Positions 17,206-25,027 of a DNA stretch of 27,655 nt are shown in pieces. The stretch covers positions 1 through 27,655 of the forward strand of contig JBBAAK010000012.1 in NCBI GenBank assembly GCA_041658345.1. Direction: 5' to 3'. Position numbers and translations under genes: made by a program. Each line of letters opens with the position of its first letter. The first letter of the stretch is position 1. This stretch comes from JBAZYV01 sp041658345 (GTDB lineage: Bacteria; Patescibacteriota; Gracilibacteria; UBA1369; 2-02-FULL-48-14). Below the pieces are notes generated by a model, which saw nothing but the letters and a program-made list of their open reading frames with translations, was not told the origin of the DNA and did not search any database.

Positions 17206-17826
17206 CTAGCGAGGTATTTTGTCAGAAATTCGCCCTTCGCAATTCAGGTACTTACCATGTAACGAAACTTGTGAAATATCTGCGTAGAAGGGGAGTGCGT
17301 GGAATTTGCCAAGGTATTCTGCTAAGGCTGTTCCTTCTACGAAATCTGGTATTTCTTCTGTGGACATAAGTGCGTAAAAGCCAAAATTTATTCCTCTTTC
17401 CGTTGCATCACTTGCAAAGCGGGCCATTTTTGCAAATTCTTCTTCTTTTTGTGCCGGATTTTTGTTTCCAAGATGTATTTTGTCACAGCTTATGTTTACG
17501 TCTATTGCTGGGTTTTTCATTCCTTCTAAAACTTCATTGTAATTATTTGCTTCAATAAAATGACCATTTGATTCGATTACAACCATTAATCCCATTTTTA
17601 TTGCTGGCGCCACGAACTTAGCGAACCAGTTGTTTATTTTTGTTATTTCGCCACCTCTTAATGCAACTACATTGCCTTTTTGCAATTTTGCTATTTCTGC
17701 TCTGTATGTTTCTGTATCGAGTTCCGTGCTTTTGCCAGGTTTCGCCAAATAACACCCTTTGCAATCCATGGTGCAACCCTTTGTTGTTTGTACAATTAAA
17801 TCTGCATTTTGGTATATATTTTCCAT
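17206..17826 (-). CDS. Minimal radical SAM protein, unknown substrate
   Basis: A 206-residue radical SAM protein. The iron-sulphur motif CTMDCKGC gives CxxxCxxC at C18, C22 and C25, and GGEIT (58-62) matches the GGE motif that contacts SAM (usually GGEP). Further strands with ESNGH (near 90) and NISCDKIHLGN (near 116) fit the half-barrel core. The length is short for the family and no second cluster-binding cysteine set follows, so it may be an activase-like or peptide-modifying enzyme with a truncated barrel. It has its own promoter overlapping the mltG stop. No obvious precursor peptide or partner gene is next to it; the other neighbour is the decayed RhuM gene. The reaction cannot be stated. 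Confidence 0.8.
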   Translation of the reverse strand: MENIYQNADLIVQTTKGCTMDCKGCYLAKPGKSTELDTETYRAEIAKLQKGNVVALRGGEITKINNWFAKFVAPAIKMGLMVVIESNGHFIEANNYNEVLEGMKNPAIDVNISCDKIHLGNKNPAQKEEEFAKMARFASDATERGINFGFYALMSTEEIPDFVEGTALAEYLGKFHALPFYADISQVSLHGKYLNCEGRISDKIPR

Positions 17827-17834
17827 AGTCGCTT

Positions 17835-17863
17835 TTTATACCATCTCGCTAACTTCTTTACAA
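17835..17863 (-). promoter_or_regulatory. Promoter for the radical SAM gene, nearly leaderless
   Basis: On the minus strand: TTGTAA (17863-17858), 17-base spacer, TATAAA (17840-17835). The -35 box overlaps the mltG stop codon. The predicted start near 17828 is about two bases before the ATG at 17826, so the mRNA would be leaderless or nearly so. Confidence 0.6.
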
Positions 17864-18856
17864 GTACGTAGCTTTATTCGCCTCGTGTTCCTCGTTTGAA
17901 GTTGCGTAGATTACGGCATCGGTTTTGGGGTCGGTGAGGTAGAACCAGTAATCTGAGTCCCTTGGGCTTAGAGAAGCTTCTAATGTGGCAAGGCCGGGGT
18001 TGCCGATTGCGGTTGGGGGCAAACCTTTATTAAGGCGAGTGTTGTACTCGCTTTCTGAGGCCAAATCTTCGGCGGAAATTTCGCCATCGTCTTGTATGTA
18101 AAGAAGAGTTGCGTCTATGCCAAGTGCCCATTCGGAATCCAAGCGTTTCCAAATAATTCCGGAAACAATGGGCAAATCACCTGCGGTTTTAACCTCTTTT
18201 TCCAGCATTGAGGCAACAGTAACCACTTCTCTTAATGTACGGCCGGAACTTGCGAGGGTTGTATCCATTTCGTCAGTCCATCTGTTATCAAAATTTTGTA
18301 GCATACGATTGATTAAATCTTCCGAGGAAAAGTTTTTGCTGGTTATAAAATATGTATCCGGGAACAAAAATCCTTCTAACGAGCGATCGTTGCCAAGAAA
18401 ATCGTAAGTAAAAGTGCAGTTAAAAGTGCAGAGTTTAAAATCGCCGGAATTTATGAGGCTCATATCTGTTAATTTGGCGTCGATGTGGTCTATGGTCCAA
18501 CCCTCAATCACAGTGATTGCCATTTCGCCGGAACCCTCGGTGGTTAAAGTCGTTACAATATCGCGAAGGGTCATGCTCGGGCTCAAAACAAAACTCCCGT
18601 ACCTCACTAGTCCGTCCAAATCCTCATTTTTTACGGTGCGTATAAAGCTGGTGTCGTTTCCTATTAAGCCTTTGTCTTCAAGCCTATCTCCGATGCTTTT
18701 TGCGCTTTCTCCTTGCGTTATTTCAAAGACAATTTTTTCCGTGCTATCTTTGTCCACAGATTCGTTTAAATCGTAGCGCCAAAGTGGTTGCCAGACCTGC
18801 CAAACCGCCACAATGAAAAGTGCGAGCCCAAGTAGCTGTAGTAATCGTTTTTCCAT
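17858..18856 (-). CDS. mltG: Endolytic murein transglycosylase MltG
   Basis: Cuts nascent glycan strands outside the membrane and so sets strand length. The 332 residues show one N-terminal membrane segment (about 5-21), a LysM-like part (about 43-105), then the YceG catalytic domain with EGFLFPDTY (161-169), the catalytic Glu219 in ASMLEKEV, and the C-terminal LPPTAIGNPG and EHEANKATYL motifs. Two cysteines at 143 and 147 are unusual. The ATG is one base after the ybaB stop, so the two form an operon. No Shine-Dalgarno motif is visible. Confidence 0.92.
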   Translation of the reverse strand: MEKRLLQLLGLALFIVAVWQVWQPLWRYDLNESVDKDSTEKIVFEITQGESAKSIGDRLEDKGLIGNDTSFIRTVKNEDLDGLVRYGSFVLSPSMTLRDIVTTLTTEGSGEMAITVIEGWTIDHIDAKLTDMSLINSGDFKLCTFNCTFTYDFLGNDRSLEGFLFPDTYFITSKNFSSEDLINRMLQNFDNRWTDEMDTTLASSGRTLREVVTVASMLEKEVKTAGDLPIVSGIIWKRLDSEWALGIDATLLYIQDDGEISAEDLASESEYNTRLNKGLPPTAIGNPGLATLEASLSPRDSDYWFYLTDPKTDAVIYATSNEEHEANKATYL

Positions 18857-18857
18857 T

Positions 18858-19184
18858 TTATTCTTTTGGTGAATCAGTTGGCATTCCAGGCAAGTTCATT
18901 CCAAGATCTCCCATCATATCTCGCATGCGCTCGGCTGCGATTTCTTGTGATTTTTTAGTTGCTTTATTGATTACCGTTTTTAAAGTGTTTTGCAGTTTGA
19001 CTTTGTTTTCCGGTGCCATCATGGCTTCCGCTATTTCCACTTCTTGAACCTCTTGTTCTGCATTCATTATTACCTTTACACCTTCGATTTCCGCTTCAAT
19101 ATGTAAATTTTTTAGTTCTTCTTTGATCTGCTTAGCCTTTTTTTGCAGTTTGTACATGTCTTTTGCTTGTCCGAATAATCCCAT
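18858..19184 (-). CDS. YbaB/EbfC nucleoid-associated protein
   Basis: A 108-residue DNA-binding protein of the YbaB/EbfC family, a dimer that coats DNA. It has the expected N-terminal helix (QAKDMYKLQKKAKQIKEELK), the central beta sheet (IEAEIEGVKVIMNAEQEVQEVEI) and a C-terminal helix with the conserved region before a Met/Gly/Pro-rich tail. The usual partners dnaX and recR are not adjacent; instead it is followed by mltG. A clear promoter lies 30-60 bases upstream. Confidence 0.88.
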   Translation of the reverse strand: MGLFGQAKDMYKLQKKAKQIKEELKNLHIEAEIEGVKVIMNAEQEVQEVEIAEAMMAPENKVKLQNTLKTVINKATKKSQEIAAERMRDMMGDLGMNLPGMPTDSPKE

Positions 19185-19214
19185 AAAAACGTGTTTTAAG
19201 AATAATGCCGGTTG

Positions 19215-19243
19215 ATTATACTACGCAGTTTCTGCTAAGTCGA
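19215..19243 (-). promoter_or_regulatory. Promoter for ybaB-mltG
   Basis: On the minus strand: TCGACT (19243-19238, 4 of 6), 17-base spacer, TATAAT (19220-19215, perfect). The predicted start near 19208 gives a leader of about 24 bases. It is divergent from the rplY promoter. Confidence 0.6.
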
Positions 19244-19265
19244 ACGCAGTCTTGCCATTTTTAGC

Positions 19266-19294
19266 TTGCACAATTGTTCTTTAGTAGCTAGAAT
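19266..19294 (+). promoter_or_regulatory. Promoter for rplY
   Basis: TTGCAC (19266-19271), 17-base spacer, TAGAAT (19289-19294). The predicted start near 19301 gives a leader of about 24 bases before the ATG at 19325. Confidence 0.5.
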
Positions 19295-19324
19295 CGCCTC
19301 CGCATCTTTCAGATTTATTTATAT

Positions 19325-19990
19325 ATGGAAAAAGTTATATTAAAGGTTCAAAATCGTAGCAAAGCGGAAAAGGCTAAAAATCTTCGCAAAGAGGGTTTAA
19401 TACCTGCTGAATATTATGGACATGGAGTCGCAAATATTGATTTACAGATGAATTGTAATGAATTTAGGCGTATTTTTAAGACTGCAGGTTCAAATACAGT
19501 TTTGGATCTTGAAATCGAGGGTGGTGATACTAAAAAAGCGCTTGTTGTACGTGTGGACCGCGATACAGTTACAAATCAAATTTCTTATGTTGAGTTTATA
19601 AATGTTCGTATGGATGAAGAGGTGACTACTCAATTGCCTGTACGTTTGGAGGGTCAAGCCCCTGCGGTACGTGATTTGGGTGGTGTATTGGTACAAAGCC
19701 TTGATTCAATTGAAGTTTCTTGTTTGCCGGGTGATTTGATTCATGAGCTTGTTCTTAACGTTGAATCACTAGTCGATTTCTCTTGTTCATTACATGTTTC
19801 AGATTTGGTTGTTCCTGCTAAGATTAAGGTTCTTTCTGATCCTGAGGAAACTATAGTTTCTGTTTCTGCTCCACAGGAAGAAGAAGTAGCCCCTGAAGTT
19901 GCTCCAACAGCTGCCGACGTTGAAATTACAACCGAGAAGAAGGAAACGGAAGGTGATGATGATGAAAAGAAAGAGAAGAAAGGAGAATAA
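19325..19990 (+). CDS. rplY: 50S ribosomal protein bL25 (CTC/TL5 form)
   Basis: Binds 5S rRNA in the large ribosomal subunit. The 221 residues have an N-terminal L25 domain (about 1-95, starting VILKVQNRSKAEKAKNLRK with the LIPAEYYG motif), a C-terminal CTC-type beta domain (about 98-185, with VSCLPGDLIHELVLNVESL) and a low-complexity Glu/Lys/Asp tail (about 190-221). The two-domain form is the long bL25 found in many bacteria. It is transcribed alone from its own promoter and faces a minus-strand ORF five bases beyond its stop. Confidence 0.93.
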   Translation: MEKVILKVQNRSKAEKAKNLRKEGLIPAEYYGHGVANIDLQMNCNEFRRIFKTAGSNTVLDLEIEGGDTKKALVVRVDRDTVTNQISYVEFINVRMDEEVTTQLPVRLEGQAPAVRDLGGVLVQSLDSIEVSCLPGDLIHELVLNVESLVDFSCSLHVSDLVVPAKIKVLSDPEETIVSVSAPQEEEVAPEVAPTAADVEITTEKKETEGDDDEKKEKKGE

Positions 19991-19995
19991 TTACT

Positions 19996-20235
19996 CTAGC
20001 GTATAAGCTCTTCCAGTAGGGCTTTTAATGCTGTGGTTTGGTTTTGGTTGGCGGTTTCTTCCGGCTCTAAGTTTAAAATAAAGTTTTGCCCTGGTTCCAG
20101 TTCTGCCGGGATTAATGCATTTGGGAAATAGAGGGTACCTTCTTGGCTTCCACGGCGGATTTTGACCGTGCACATATTCTCTTGCTTCTCAAGCAAGGTG
20201 GAAAATAATTGATATTTAAATGGGTGGAAAAGCAT
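19996..20235 (-). CDS. Small hypothetical protein, start uncertain
   Basis: An unrecognised ORF of 79 residues if it starts at 20235 or 59 if it starts at the ATG at 20175 (MCTVKIRRGSQEGTLYFP). The second start has a GAG-containing stretch 4-8 bases upstream. The frame is open further up to 20310, but that part lies inside the hppA terminator hairpin and is unlikely to be translated. The core looks like a short beta-strand domain followed by a Gln/Thr/Leu helix. It faces rplY tail to tail with a five-base gap. No promoter was convincing, so it might be read through from hppA. Confidence 0.45.
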   Translation of the reverse strand: MLFHPFKYQLFSTLLEKQENMCTVKIRRGSQEGTLYFPNALIPAELEPGQNFILNLEPEETANQNQTTALKALLEELIR

Positions 20236-20244
20236 GGGTGTGGG

Positions 20245-20269
20245 CTTCGCTTTGCATGGCTTTGCGAAG
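20245..20269. repeat. Inverted repeat upstream of the small ORF
   Basis: CTTCGC (20245-20250) and GCGAAG (20264-20269) flank a 13-base spacer. It lies between the hppA terminator and the small ORF. No T-tract follows closely on either strand, so it is not called a terminator. Confidence 0.35.
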
Positions 20270-20297
20270 GGATTATTATCTATTTTTTGAATACAAA

Positions 20298-20336
20298 ATA
20301 AAAGTGCCAATGAGTTTTTCCCATTGACACTTTTAG
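20298..20336 (-). terminator. Rho-independent-like terminator of hppA
   Basis: A 12-pair stem with one mismatch spans 20300-20334 around a 9-base loop. On the minus strand it begins 33 bases past the hppA stop and is followed by a T-rich run (TATTTTGTATT). The plus strand has only a weak T-tract after the stem. Confidence 0.65.
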
Positions 20337-20366
20337 GTTTTGGCTAGGTATTGATGTCGCTACGCC

Positions 20367-22424
20367 TTACAAGATTGAATGTAGAACTATTACCGGGGCA
20401 AGTAGTAAGGCAACCGTGTTAATTACTTTAATAAGTGCGTTTAAGGCAGGACCTGCTGTGTCTTTGTATGGATCACCAACTGTGTCTCCAACAACTGCAG
20501 CTTTGTGTGCATCTGAACCTTTTCCTCCATGATTTCCATCTTCAATATATTTTTTAGCATTGTCCCAAGCGCCACCCGCGTTACTCATATTGATAGCTAG
20601 GAGCAAGCCCGTAACAATCACTCCACCCATAAGACCTCCGAGCCCTAGTGGACCTAAAACAAATCCAACTATGATTGGAGAAAATACAGCGAGTAAGCCA
20701 GGCAAAATCATTTCTTTTAATGCGGAGCGAGTAACTATGTCCACGCAAGCTCCGTAATCCGGAAGAGCTTTACCTTCCATAATTCCTTTGATTTCTCTGA
20801 ACTGTCTGCGAACTTCTTCTACAATTGAGAAAGCAGCTTTACCAACCGCTTGCATTAAAAATCCGCTAAATAAGAATGGAAGCATTCCTCCTATAAATAG
20901 TCCTATCATTACGCGGTAATCCGTTAGGTCAAAAACGTATTTGACCCCACTGTTTTTAAATAATTCCTCTCCATAAGCTTGGAAAAGTACAAGAGCAGCG
21001 AGTGCAGCCGATGCGATTGCGTAACCTTTTGTTACCGCCTTTGTGGTGTTTCCAACTGCATCAAGAGCATCCGTGTTAACTCTTACGTTTTGTGGAAGAT
21101 TTGCCATTTCTGCAATTCCTCCTGCATTATCTGTGATTGGTCCGTATGAATCCATTGCGATCACGATCCCAGTTGTGGAAAGCATAGCTACTGCAGCAAT
21201 TGCTATTCCATAAATTCCGCTTCCGAGTGTGGAGCTATCTCCAAGCCAGTAAGCACTTGCCATAGCGACTACAATCACAAGCACCATTGGGAGAGTTGAG
21301 AACAAGCCCATAGCAAGCCCTGTGATTAAGTTTGTTCCGGCTCCTGTTACAGATGCTTTTGCGATTGCCTTAACCGGGAAAAAATCTTTTGAAGTAAAGT
21401 ACTCAGTCGCCATTGTTACAAAGAGTGTGAGTAAAAGCCCCACAACCGTTGCAAAGAAAATCTTCATGTCGTTAAGCATGTACTTTGTTACAAAAAAGAA
21501 TCCGATTCCCGATACTATTCCGGTTACCACGGTTCCCCTATATAAGGCTCCCATAATGTTTTTCTTGCCTTCTTTAAGCCTTACAAAATAGATTCCTATT
21601 ATTGTGGCAGGTACGGCAACCGCTCCAAGAGCGAGTGGATATTCAACACCAAGACTTCCAATTTTTTCCGTAAGTGTTGATGCGGCGAGTATCATTGCAG
21701 CAATAAGTGTTACTGCATAAGTTTCAAAAAGATCCGCACCCATTCCTGCGCAGTCCCCAACATTGTCTCCAACGTTGTCTGCTATAACTGCAGGATTACG
21801 AGGATCGTCTTCCGGGATGCCTTTTTCAATTTTACCAACTAAATCCGCTCCAACATCTGCAGCCTTTGTGTAGATTCCTCCACCAACACGGGCAAATAGT
21901 GAGATAAGTGAAGCTCCAAAACCAAATCCAATAAGCAGTCCGGCGGATTCGTTAACATCTAGTCCGAATGAATGTGTGAATATAAAATAGAATCCTGATA
22001 CTCCAAGTAATGAAAGGCCAACTACTGCAAGTCCGGTAACAGCACCACCTTTAAATGCAACATTTAGTGCTGATTGTAGACTTTTTTTGGCGGCTTCTGC
22101 AGTGCGCACATTGGCGCGAACAGATACACTCATACCAATATAGCCTGCTATTGCAGAAAAGATTGCTCCAACCAAAAATGCCATAGCAATCAAAAAGCCA
22201 TGACTGGGGAGCCCGAATCCGAGTATTAAGAATACTAAGATTACAAATACAGATAGCGTTTTATACTGGCGGTTCAAGTAGGCCATTGCTCCTTCTTGTA
22301 TAGAAAGTGCAATTTGGGTCATTTGAGTGCTCCCGTCCGTTTTGCTTAGGACGTTAACAATCAGCCCAACTGCCCAAAGGATAGCTAGTACGCTTGCGCC
22401 TGTGGCAAGTACTGAGATTTCCAT
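20367..22424 (-). CDS. hppA: Membrane-bound ion-pumping pyrophosphatase, K+-independent type
   Basis: Hydrolyses pyrophosphate at the cytoplasmic face and pumps protons across the membrane. The 685 residues have the many hydrophobic segments expected of this 15-17-helix family. The substrate site is clear: DVGADLVGK (190-198), EDDPRNPAVIADNVGDNVGDCAG, and the C-terminal DNAKKYIE and GDTVGDPYKDTAGPALN motifs. The marker position is GNTTKA with Lys462; lysine here replaces the K+ requirement, and known K+-independent members pump H+ only. It has its own promoter, whose -35 box overlaps the stop codon of the gene upstream, and its own terminator. It would save PPi energy in a cell with limited energy metabolism. 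Confidence 0.95.
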   Translation of the reverse strand: MEISVLATGASVLAILWAVGLIVNVLSKTDGSTQMTQIALSIQEGAMAYLNRQYKTLSVFVILVFLILGFGLPSHGFLIAMAFLVGAIFSAIAGYIGMSVSVRANVRTAEAAKKSLQSALNVAFKGGAVTGLAVVGLSLLGVSGFYFIFTHSFGLDVNESAGLLIGFGFGASLISLFARVGGGIYTKAADVGADLVGKIEKGIPEDDPRNPAVIADNVGDNVGDCAGMGADLFETYAVTLIAAMILAASTLTEKIGSLGVEYPLALGAVAVPATIIGIYFVRLKEGKKNIMGALYRGTVVTGIVSGIGFFFVTKYMLNDMKIFFATVVGLLLTLFVTMATEYFTSKDFFPVKAIAKASVTGAGTNLITGLAMGLFSTLPMVLVIVVAMASAYWLGDSSTLGSGIYGIAIAAVAMLSTTGIVIAMDSYGPITDNAGGIAEMANLPQNVRVNTDALDAVGNTTKAVTKGYAIASAALAALVLFQAYGEELFKNSGVKYVFDLTDYRVMIGLFIGGMLPFLFSGFLMQAVGKAAFSIVEEVRRQFREIKGIMEGKALPDYGACVDIVTRSALKEMILPGLLAVFSPIIVGFVLGPLGLGGLMGGVIVTGLLLAINMSNAGGAWDNAKKYIEDGNHGGKGSDAHKAAVVGDTVGDPYKDTAGPALNALIKVINTVALLLAPVIVLHSIL

Positions 22425-22454
22425 AAGGATTGGTTATGATTAAATGTCTGCCGA

Positions 22455-22483
22455 ATTGTAAGGAAAAGAACCCAATAGTTCAA
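22455..22483 (-). promoter_or_regulatory. Promoter for hppA
   Basis: On the minus strand: TTGAAC (22483-22478), 17-base spacer, TACAAT (22460-22455). The -35 box overlaps the TGA stop (22482-22480) of the upstream gene. The predicted leader is about 24 bases. Confidence 0.6.
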
Positions 22484-23235
22484 ACCTTTTTTAGCTTTTT
22501 AAGCATTTCAGCGAATTCTGTTTTGTTCTCCTCCTTGTAGAGAAGGTACTCATAATTTTTAAATATCATCATAAATACTGCGCTTACTGCTGTGCCAATG
22601 CTGAAAAGTATAGTCATAAGGATTATCCCTATTGACTCATTTGCAGATGTAAAAACGCCTCCAAGCAAGAGTGAAGCTAATAAGTAAATATAAAAGAAGA
22701 GGCCTATGATTATTCCAATTGAAGCAATGTTGCCGAGCGTTCTTAAAAATCCGGAATTTTTAACAAGCATTTGGCTTAAGCGGTTTGCGTTTCCACCGGA
22801 AATTTTTTCCAGTTGGGAGATTTTTATAGAAAATGAGTAAGTTATTCCCTTGTAATAGCCCGGAATAAGTAGCAAGAGTGCCCATAAAAATGTTTTAAGC
22901 ATTGTGAGTAGCCAAGTGCCTATTACTCCCCAAAATCGCGTGAGTCCGTAGCGCAAGCCTTCCTCTATATCTATTGTTTTTTTACCTTTATATATAGTTT
23001 CCGTCCATTTTGTGACTGCAGTTCCAAAACAAATCATAAATACAAAGAGCCCAAGTCCAATTAAGGCCATAAGGGAGATGATTGGAGCTGTGTTTTCGCC
23101 AATTTTGTCCAGTAATCCCAGTATTGCAAAAGCACCGGCCGTTACTGTTACCGGTAGCCCTACAAGTTTCTTCCAATGGTCTTTTGTTGTTGTGTAAGCC
23201 AATTTTGCGATGTAGTCCGTTGTATTTTGTTGCAT
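22480..23235 (-). CDS. Polytopic membrane protein, DUF975-like
   Basis: A 251-residue integral membrane protein with about five or six hydrophobic segments (roughly 27-45, 52-72, 103-122, 168-192, 200-222). The stretch LLLLIPGYYKGITYSFS resembles the motif of DUF975-type proteins, whose function is unknown. The ends are hydrophilic, with a Lys-rich C-terminus. It has a candidate promoter in the 84-base gap to the divergent Yip1-like gene. It ends inside the hppA promoter, so hppA is probably expressed mostly from its own start. No enzymatic motif is visible. Confidence 0.7.
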   Translation of the reverse strand: MQQNTTDYIAKLAYTTTKDHWKKLVGLPVTVTAGAFAILGLLDKIGENTAPIISLMALIGLGLFVFMICFGTAVTKWTETIYKGKKTIDIEEGLRYGLTRFWGVIGTWLLTMLKTFLWALLLLIPGYYKGITYSFSIKISQLEKISGGNANRLSQMLVKNSGFLRTLGNIASIGIIIGLFFYIYLLASLLLGGVFTSANESIGIILMTILFSIGTAVSAVFMMIFKNYEYLLYKEENKTEFAEMLKKLKKV

Positions 23236-23264
23236 AGCGTGAATGGGTGATAAAGTTCGCTATT

Positions 23265-23293
23265 ATTTTACTATATAGCTTGATATTCTTTAA
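23265..23293 (-). promoter_or_regulatory. Candidate promoter for the DUF975-like gene
   Basis: On the minus strand: TTAAAG (23293-23288, 3 of 6), 17-base spacer, TAAAAT (23270-23265, 5 of 6). The predicted leader is about 24 bases, similar to the other promoters here. Confidence 0.35.
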
Positions 23294-23319
23294 GCGATTT
23301 ATTCTTAAGTTTTAATTAT

Positions 23320-23856
23320 ATGGATATCCAAAAAATGTTTAAGAATGCTTTAGATATTGTTTTGCTTAAAGAGCCGGCTATGCACGCTGTTGTTGCAGAA
23401 AAAGATGGGCTTAAATCCGCCCTCGCCATGGTTTTTCTTGGGGCATTAGCAAGTTCACTTGGTTCTTACATTTTCCCTAGAACTTATGGGATGATAACCT
23501 ATAGGCCTGATATTACTTGGATGCTTTCCGGCATTGTTATGGCTACGGTGCTTGGTATTGCACTTTTGTATTTGGTAGGTTTTTTGGCAGAAAAGCTTTT
23601 CCACTCAAAACTTAGTATGGAGGCTTATGTAAGGATTTTGGGATATGCGAGTGTATTGAATTTTATCTCTATAATCCCTGATTTATCTATTGTTGCTGGA
23701 ATTTGGGGCCTAGTTGTTATGTGGATTGTGCTTACTAAACTTGGAAAACTTGAGGCCGGGTCTGTTATTTTGCTTCTTATAATTGAGTTCGTACTCATTT
23801 TTGGTGTTATGGGGGCTGGTATGGGAGCCGGCATGGGAATGATGTATGGCTATTAA
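23320..23856 (+). CDS. Yip1-family-like integral membrane protein
   Basis: A 178-residue protein with an N-terminal helix, then about five hydrophobic segments (roughly 30-50, 67-90, 107-125, 127-140, 148-165). The arrangement, including RILGYASVLNFISIIPDLSIVAGIWGLVVMWIVLTKLGKLEAG, matches bacterial Yip1/YIF1-like proteins of unknown role. The C-terminus is Gly/Met-rich (GAGMGAGMGMMYGY). It is divergent from the DUF975-like gene and 69 bases before the next gene, which has its own promoter. Function is not known. Confidence 0.7.
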   Translation: MDIQKMFKNALDIVLLKEPAMHAVVAEKDGLKSALAMVFLGALASSLGSYIFPRTYGMITYRPDITWMLSGIVMATVLGIALLYLVGFLAEKLFHSKLSMEAYVRILGYASVLNFISIIPDLSIVAGIWGLVVMWIVLTKLGKLEAGSVILLLIIEFVLIFGVMGAGMGAGMGMMYGY

Positions 23857-23867
23857 GCAAATAGACC

Positions 23868-23896
23868 TTAAAAATCGCGCAGTTTTGTGCTATAAT
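23868..23896 (+). promoter_or_regulatory. Promoter with perfect extended -10
   Basis: TTAAAA (23868-23873), 17-base spacer, TATAAT (23891-23896) preceded by TGC, an extended -10. The start near 23903 leaves a leader of about 23 bases to the ATG at 23926. It probably serves both the single-pass protein and rel. Confidence 0.65.
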
Positions 23897-23925
23897 GGTG
23901 TGGTATTTATTTATGCCCACGTTTT

Positions 23926-25011
23926 ATGCCAGGAGATGATCAAAATCCAAAGGTGGACGACGGTATAGAAAAGCTCTCTGAACTCAAAAAAAAGGAGGAT
24001 GAGGAAGCTTCTTTGCCTGCTCCTTCCGAGGAGTCTTTAAAGGTTTTGAATGAGTTTAACGTGGGTGAGGTGCTTGAGGTGGAAGAGATGCCCGAGAGCA
24101 ATGAGCTACAGGAACGCAGGAAAAAGACAAAAAATCGTTTAAAGGAGCTTGCAGAAGTAGATAGCACGCCTCAAGAAGATGCTTCTTTTGAAGAGGAGGG
24201 TGGGATTATGGATATTTTAAAAGAAGCTAATTTGTCGGGTCGCCATGTAAAATTTTGTTGCGGTGGAGTTTTGGCTCTTGCCCTTATTTTGGCGATTATA
24301 TTTGGTGGATTTAAAGGGCTTTCTTATTTAAAAAATCGTACGGTTGTGCCAGACCCCGGTGAGGCTTCCGATTCCGGTAATAGTGACGGTTATGATGTTA
24401 CGGATTCTTCTATTTGGGTTGCAGTTTTGGTAGGTGAAAAAGAGCTTGCGCCTGACGGTGCCACTTCTTCCGGAGAAAATCTTGGAGAGGGATATCCCGG
24501 CAGTAGCGAACTTGCCCGAAAAATAGATGATTTTGGGTCAATTTATGAATCCATGCAGGTTGATATTAATGAACTGCTTGATCAATCTATAGATAGAACT
24601 TCCGTTTTGGATTCTTATACCAAAGAACTTAAATATTTAAATAATCTTGGTGAAAATAATCTATTTGAGTTAAATGCTCAGGCAAGTAGTTTGGTTGCCT
24701 TGTTTGATGAGGTTGATGGAGAGAAAGGAAACGCCGAATCAAAATTTTTTGATAGGATGAAAGAGCTGGACGCTTATGCAAGTGCCGGTGCTTTGGAAGA
24801 TTTTATTGTTAAAGCGGAGCAATCCGTGCGTTTGAGGGCCGAGTACCAGGCGCGCAAAAAACTGATTTCTTATTATGAATCCATTATTGTGGATGTGGGT
24901 GCCCGTATTTCCGATATTGAGTTTAACCGCGAGGCACTTATTAAAGGGATACAAGTTGTGGACGTGAGTGGCTCGGATATAAATCTAATTATAGACGAAA
25001 GCGAGCTTTAG
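23926..25011 (+). CDS. Single-pass membrane protein with extracytoplasmic helical region, unknown
   Basis: A 361-residue protein not recognised. Residues 1-100 are strongly charged and Glu-rich (cytoplasmic side), a membrane segment sits at about 110-130 with paired cysteines at its start (FCCGG), then a Gly/Ser/Asp-rich spacer, and residues about 185-345 are predicted helical with possible coiled coil. The layout suggests a cytoplasmic tail joined to an outside helical domain. An ATG at 23913 leads to a stop after eight codons, so 23926 is the first usable start. It ends 16 bases before rel, and the two are probably one transcript. Function cannot be assigned. Confidence 0.7.
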   Translation: MPGDDQNPKVDDGIEKLSELKKKEDEEASLPAPSEESLKVLNEFNVGEVLEVEEMPESNELQERRKKTKNRLKELAEVDSTPQEDASFEEEGGIMDILKEANLSGRHVKFCCGGVLALALILAIIFGGFKGLSYLKNRTVVPDPGEASDSGNSDGYDVTDSSIWVAVLVGEKELAPDGATSSGENLGEGYPGSSELARKIDDFGSIYESMQVDINELLDQSIDRTSVLDSYTKELKYLNNLGENNLFELNAQASSLVALFDEVDGEKGNAESKFFDRMKELDAYASAGALEDFIVKAEQSVRLRAEYQARKKLISYYESIIVDVGARISDIEFNREALIKGIQVVDVSGSDINLIIDESEL

Positions 25012-25027
25012 CTTGTAGGATAGGTAC

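Noticed and set aside
20236..20310. N-terminal extension of the small minus-strand ORF
   Set aside because: It lies within the hppA terminator hairpin and the following inverted repeat.
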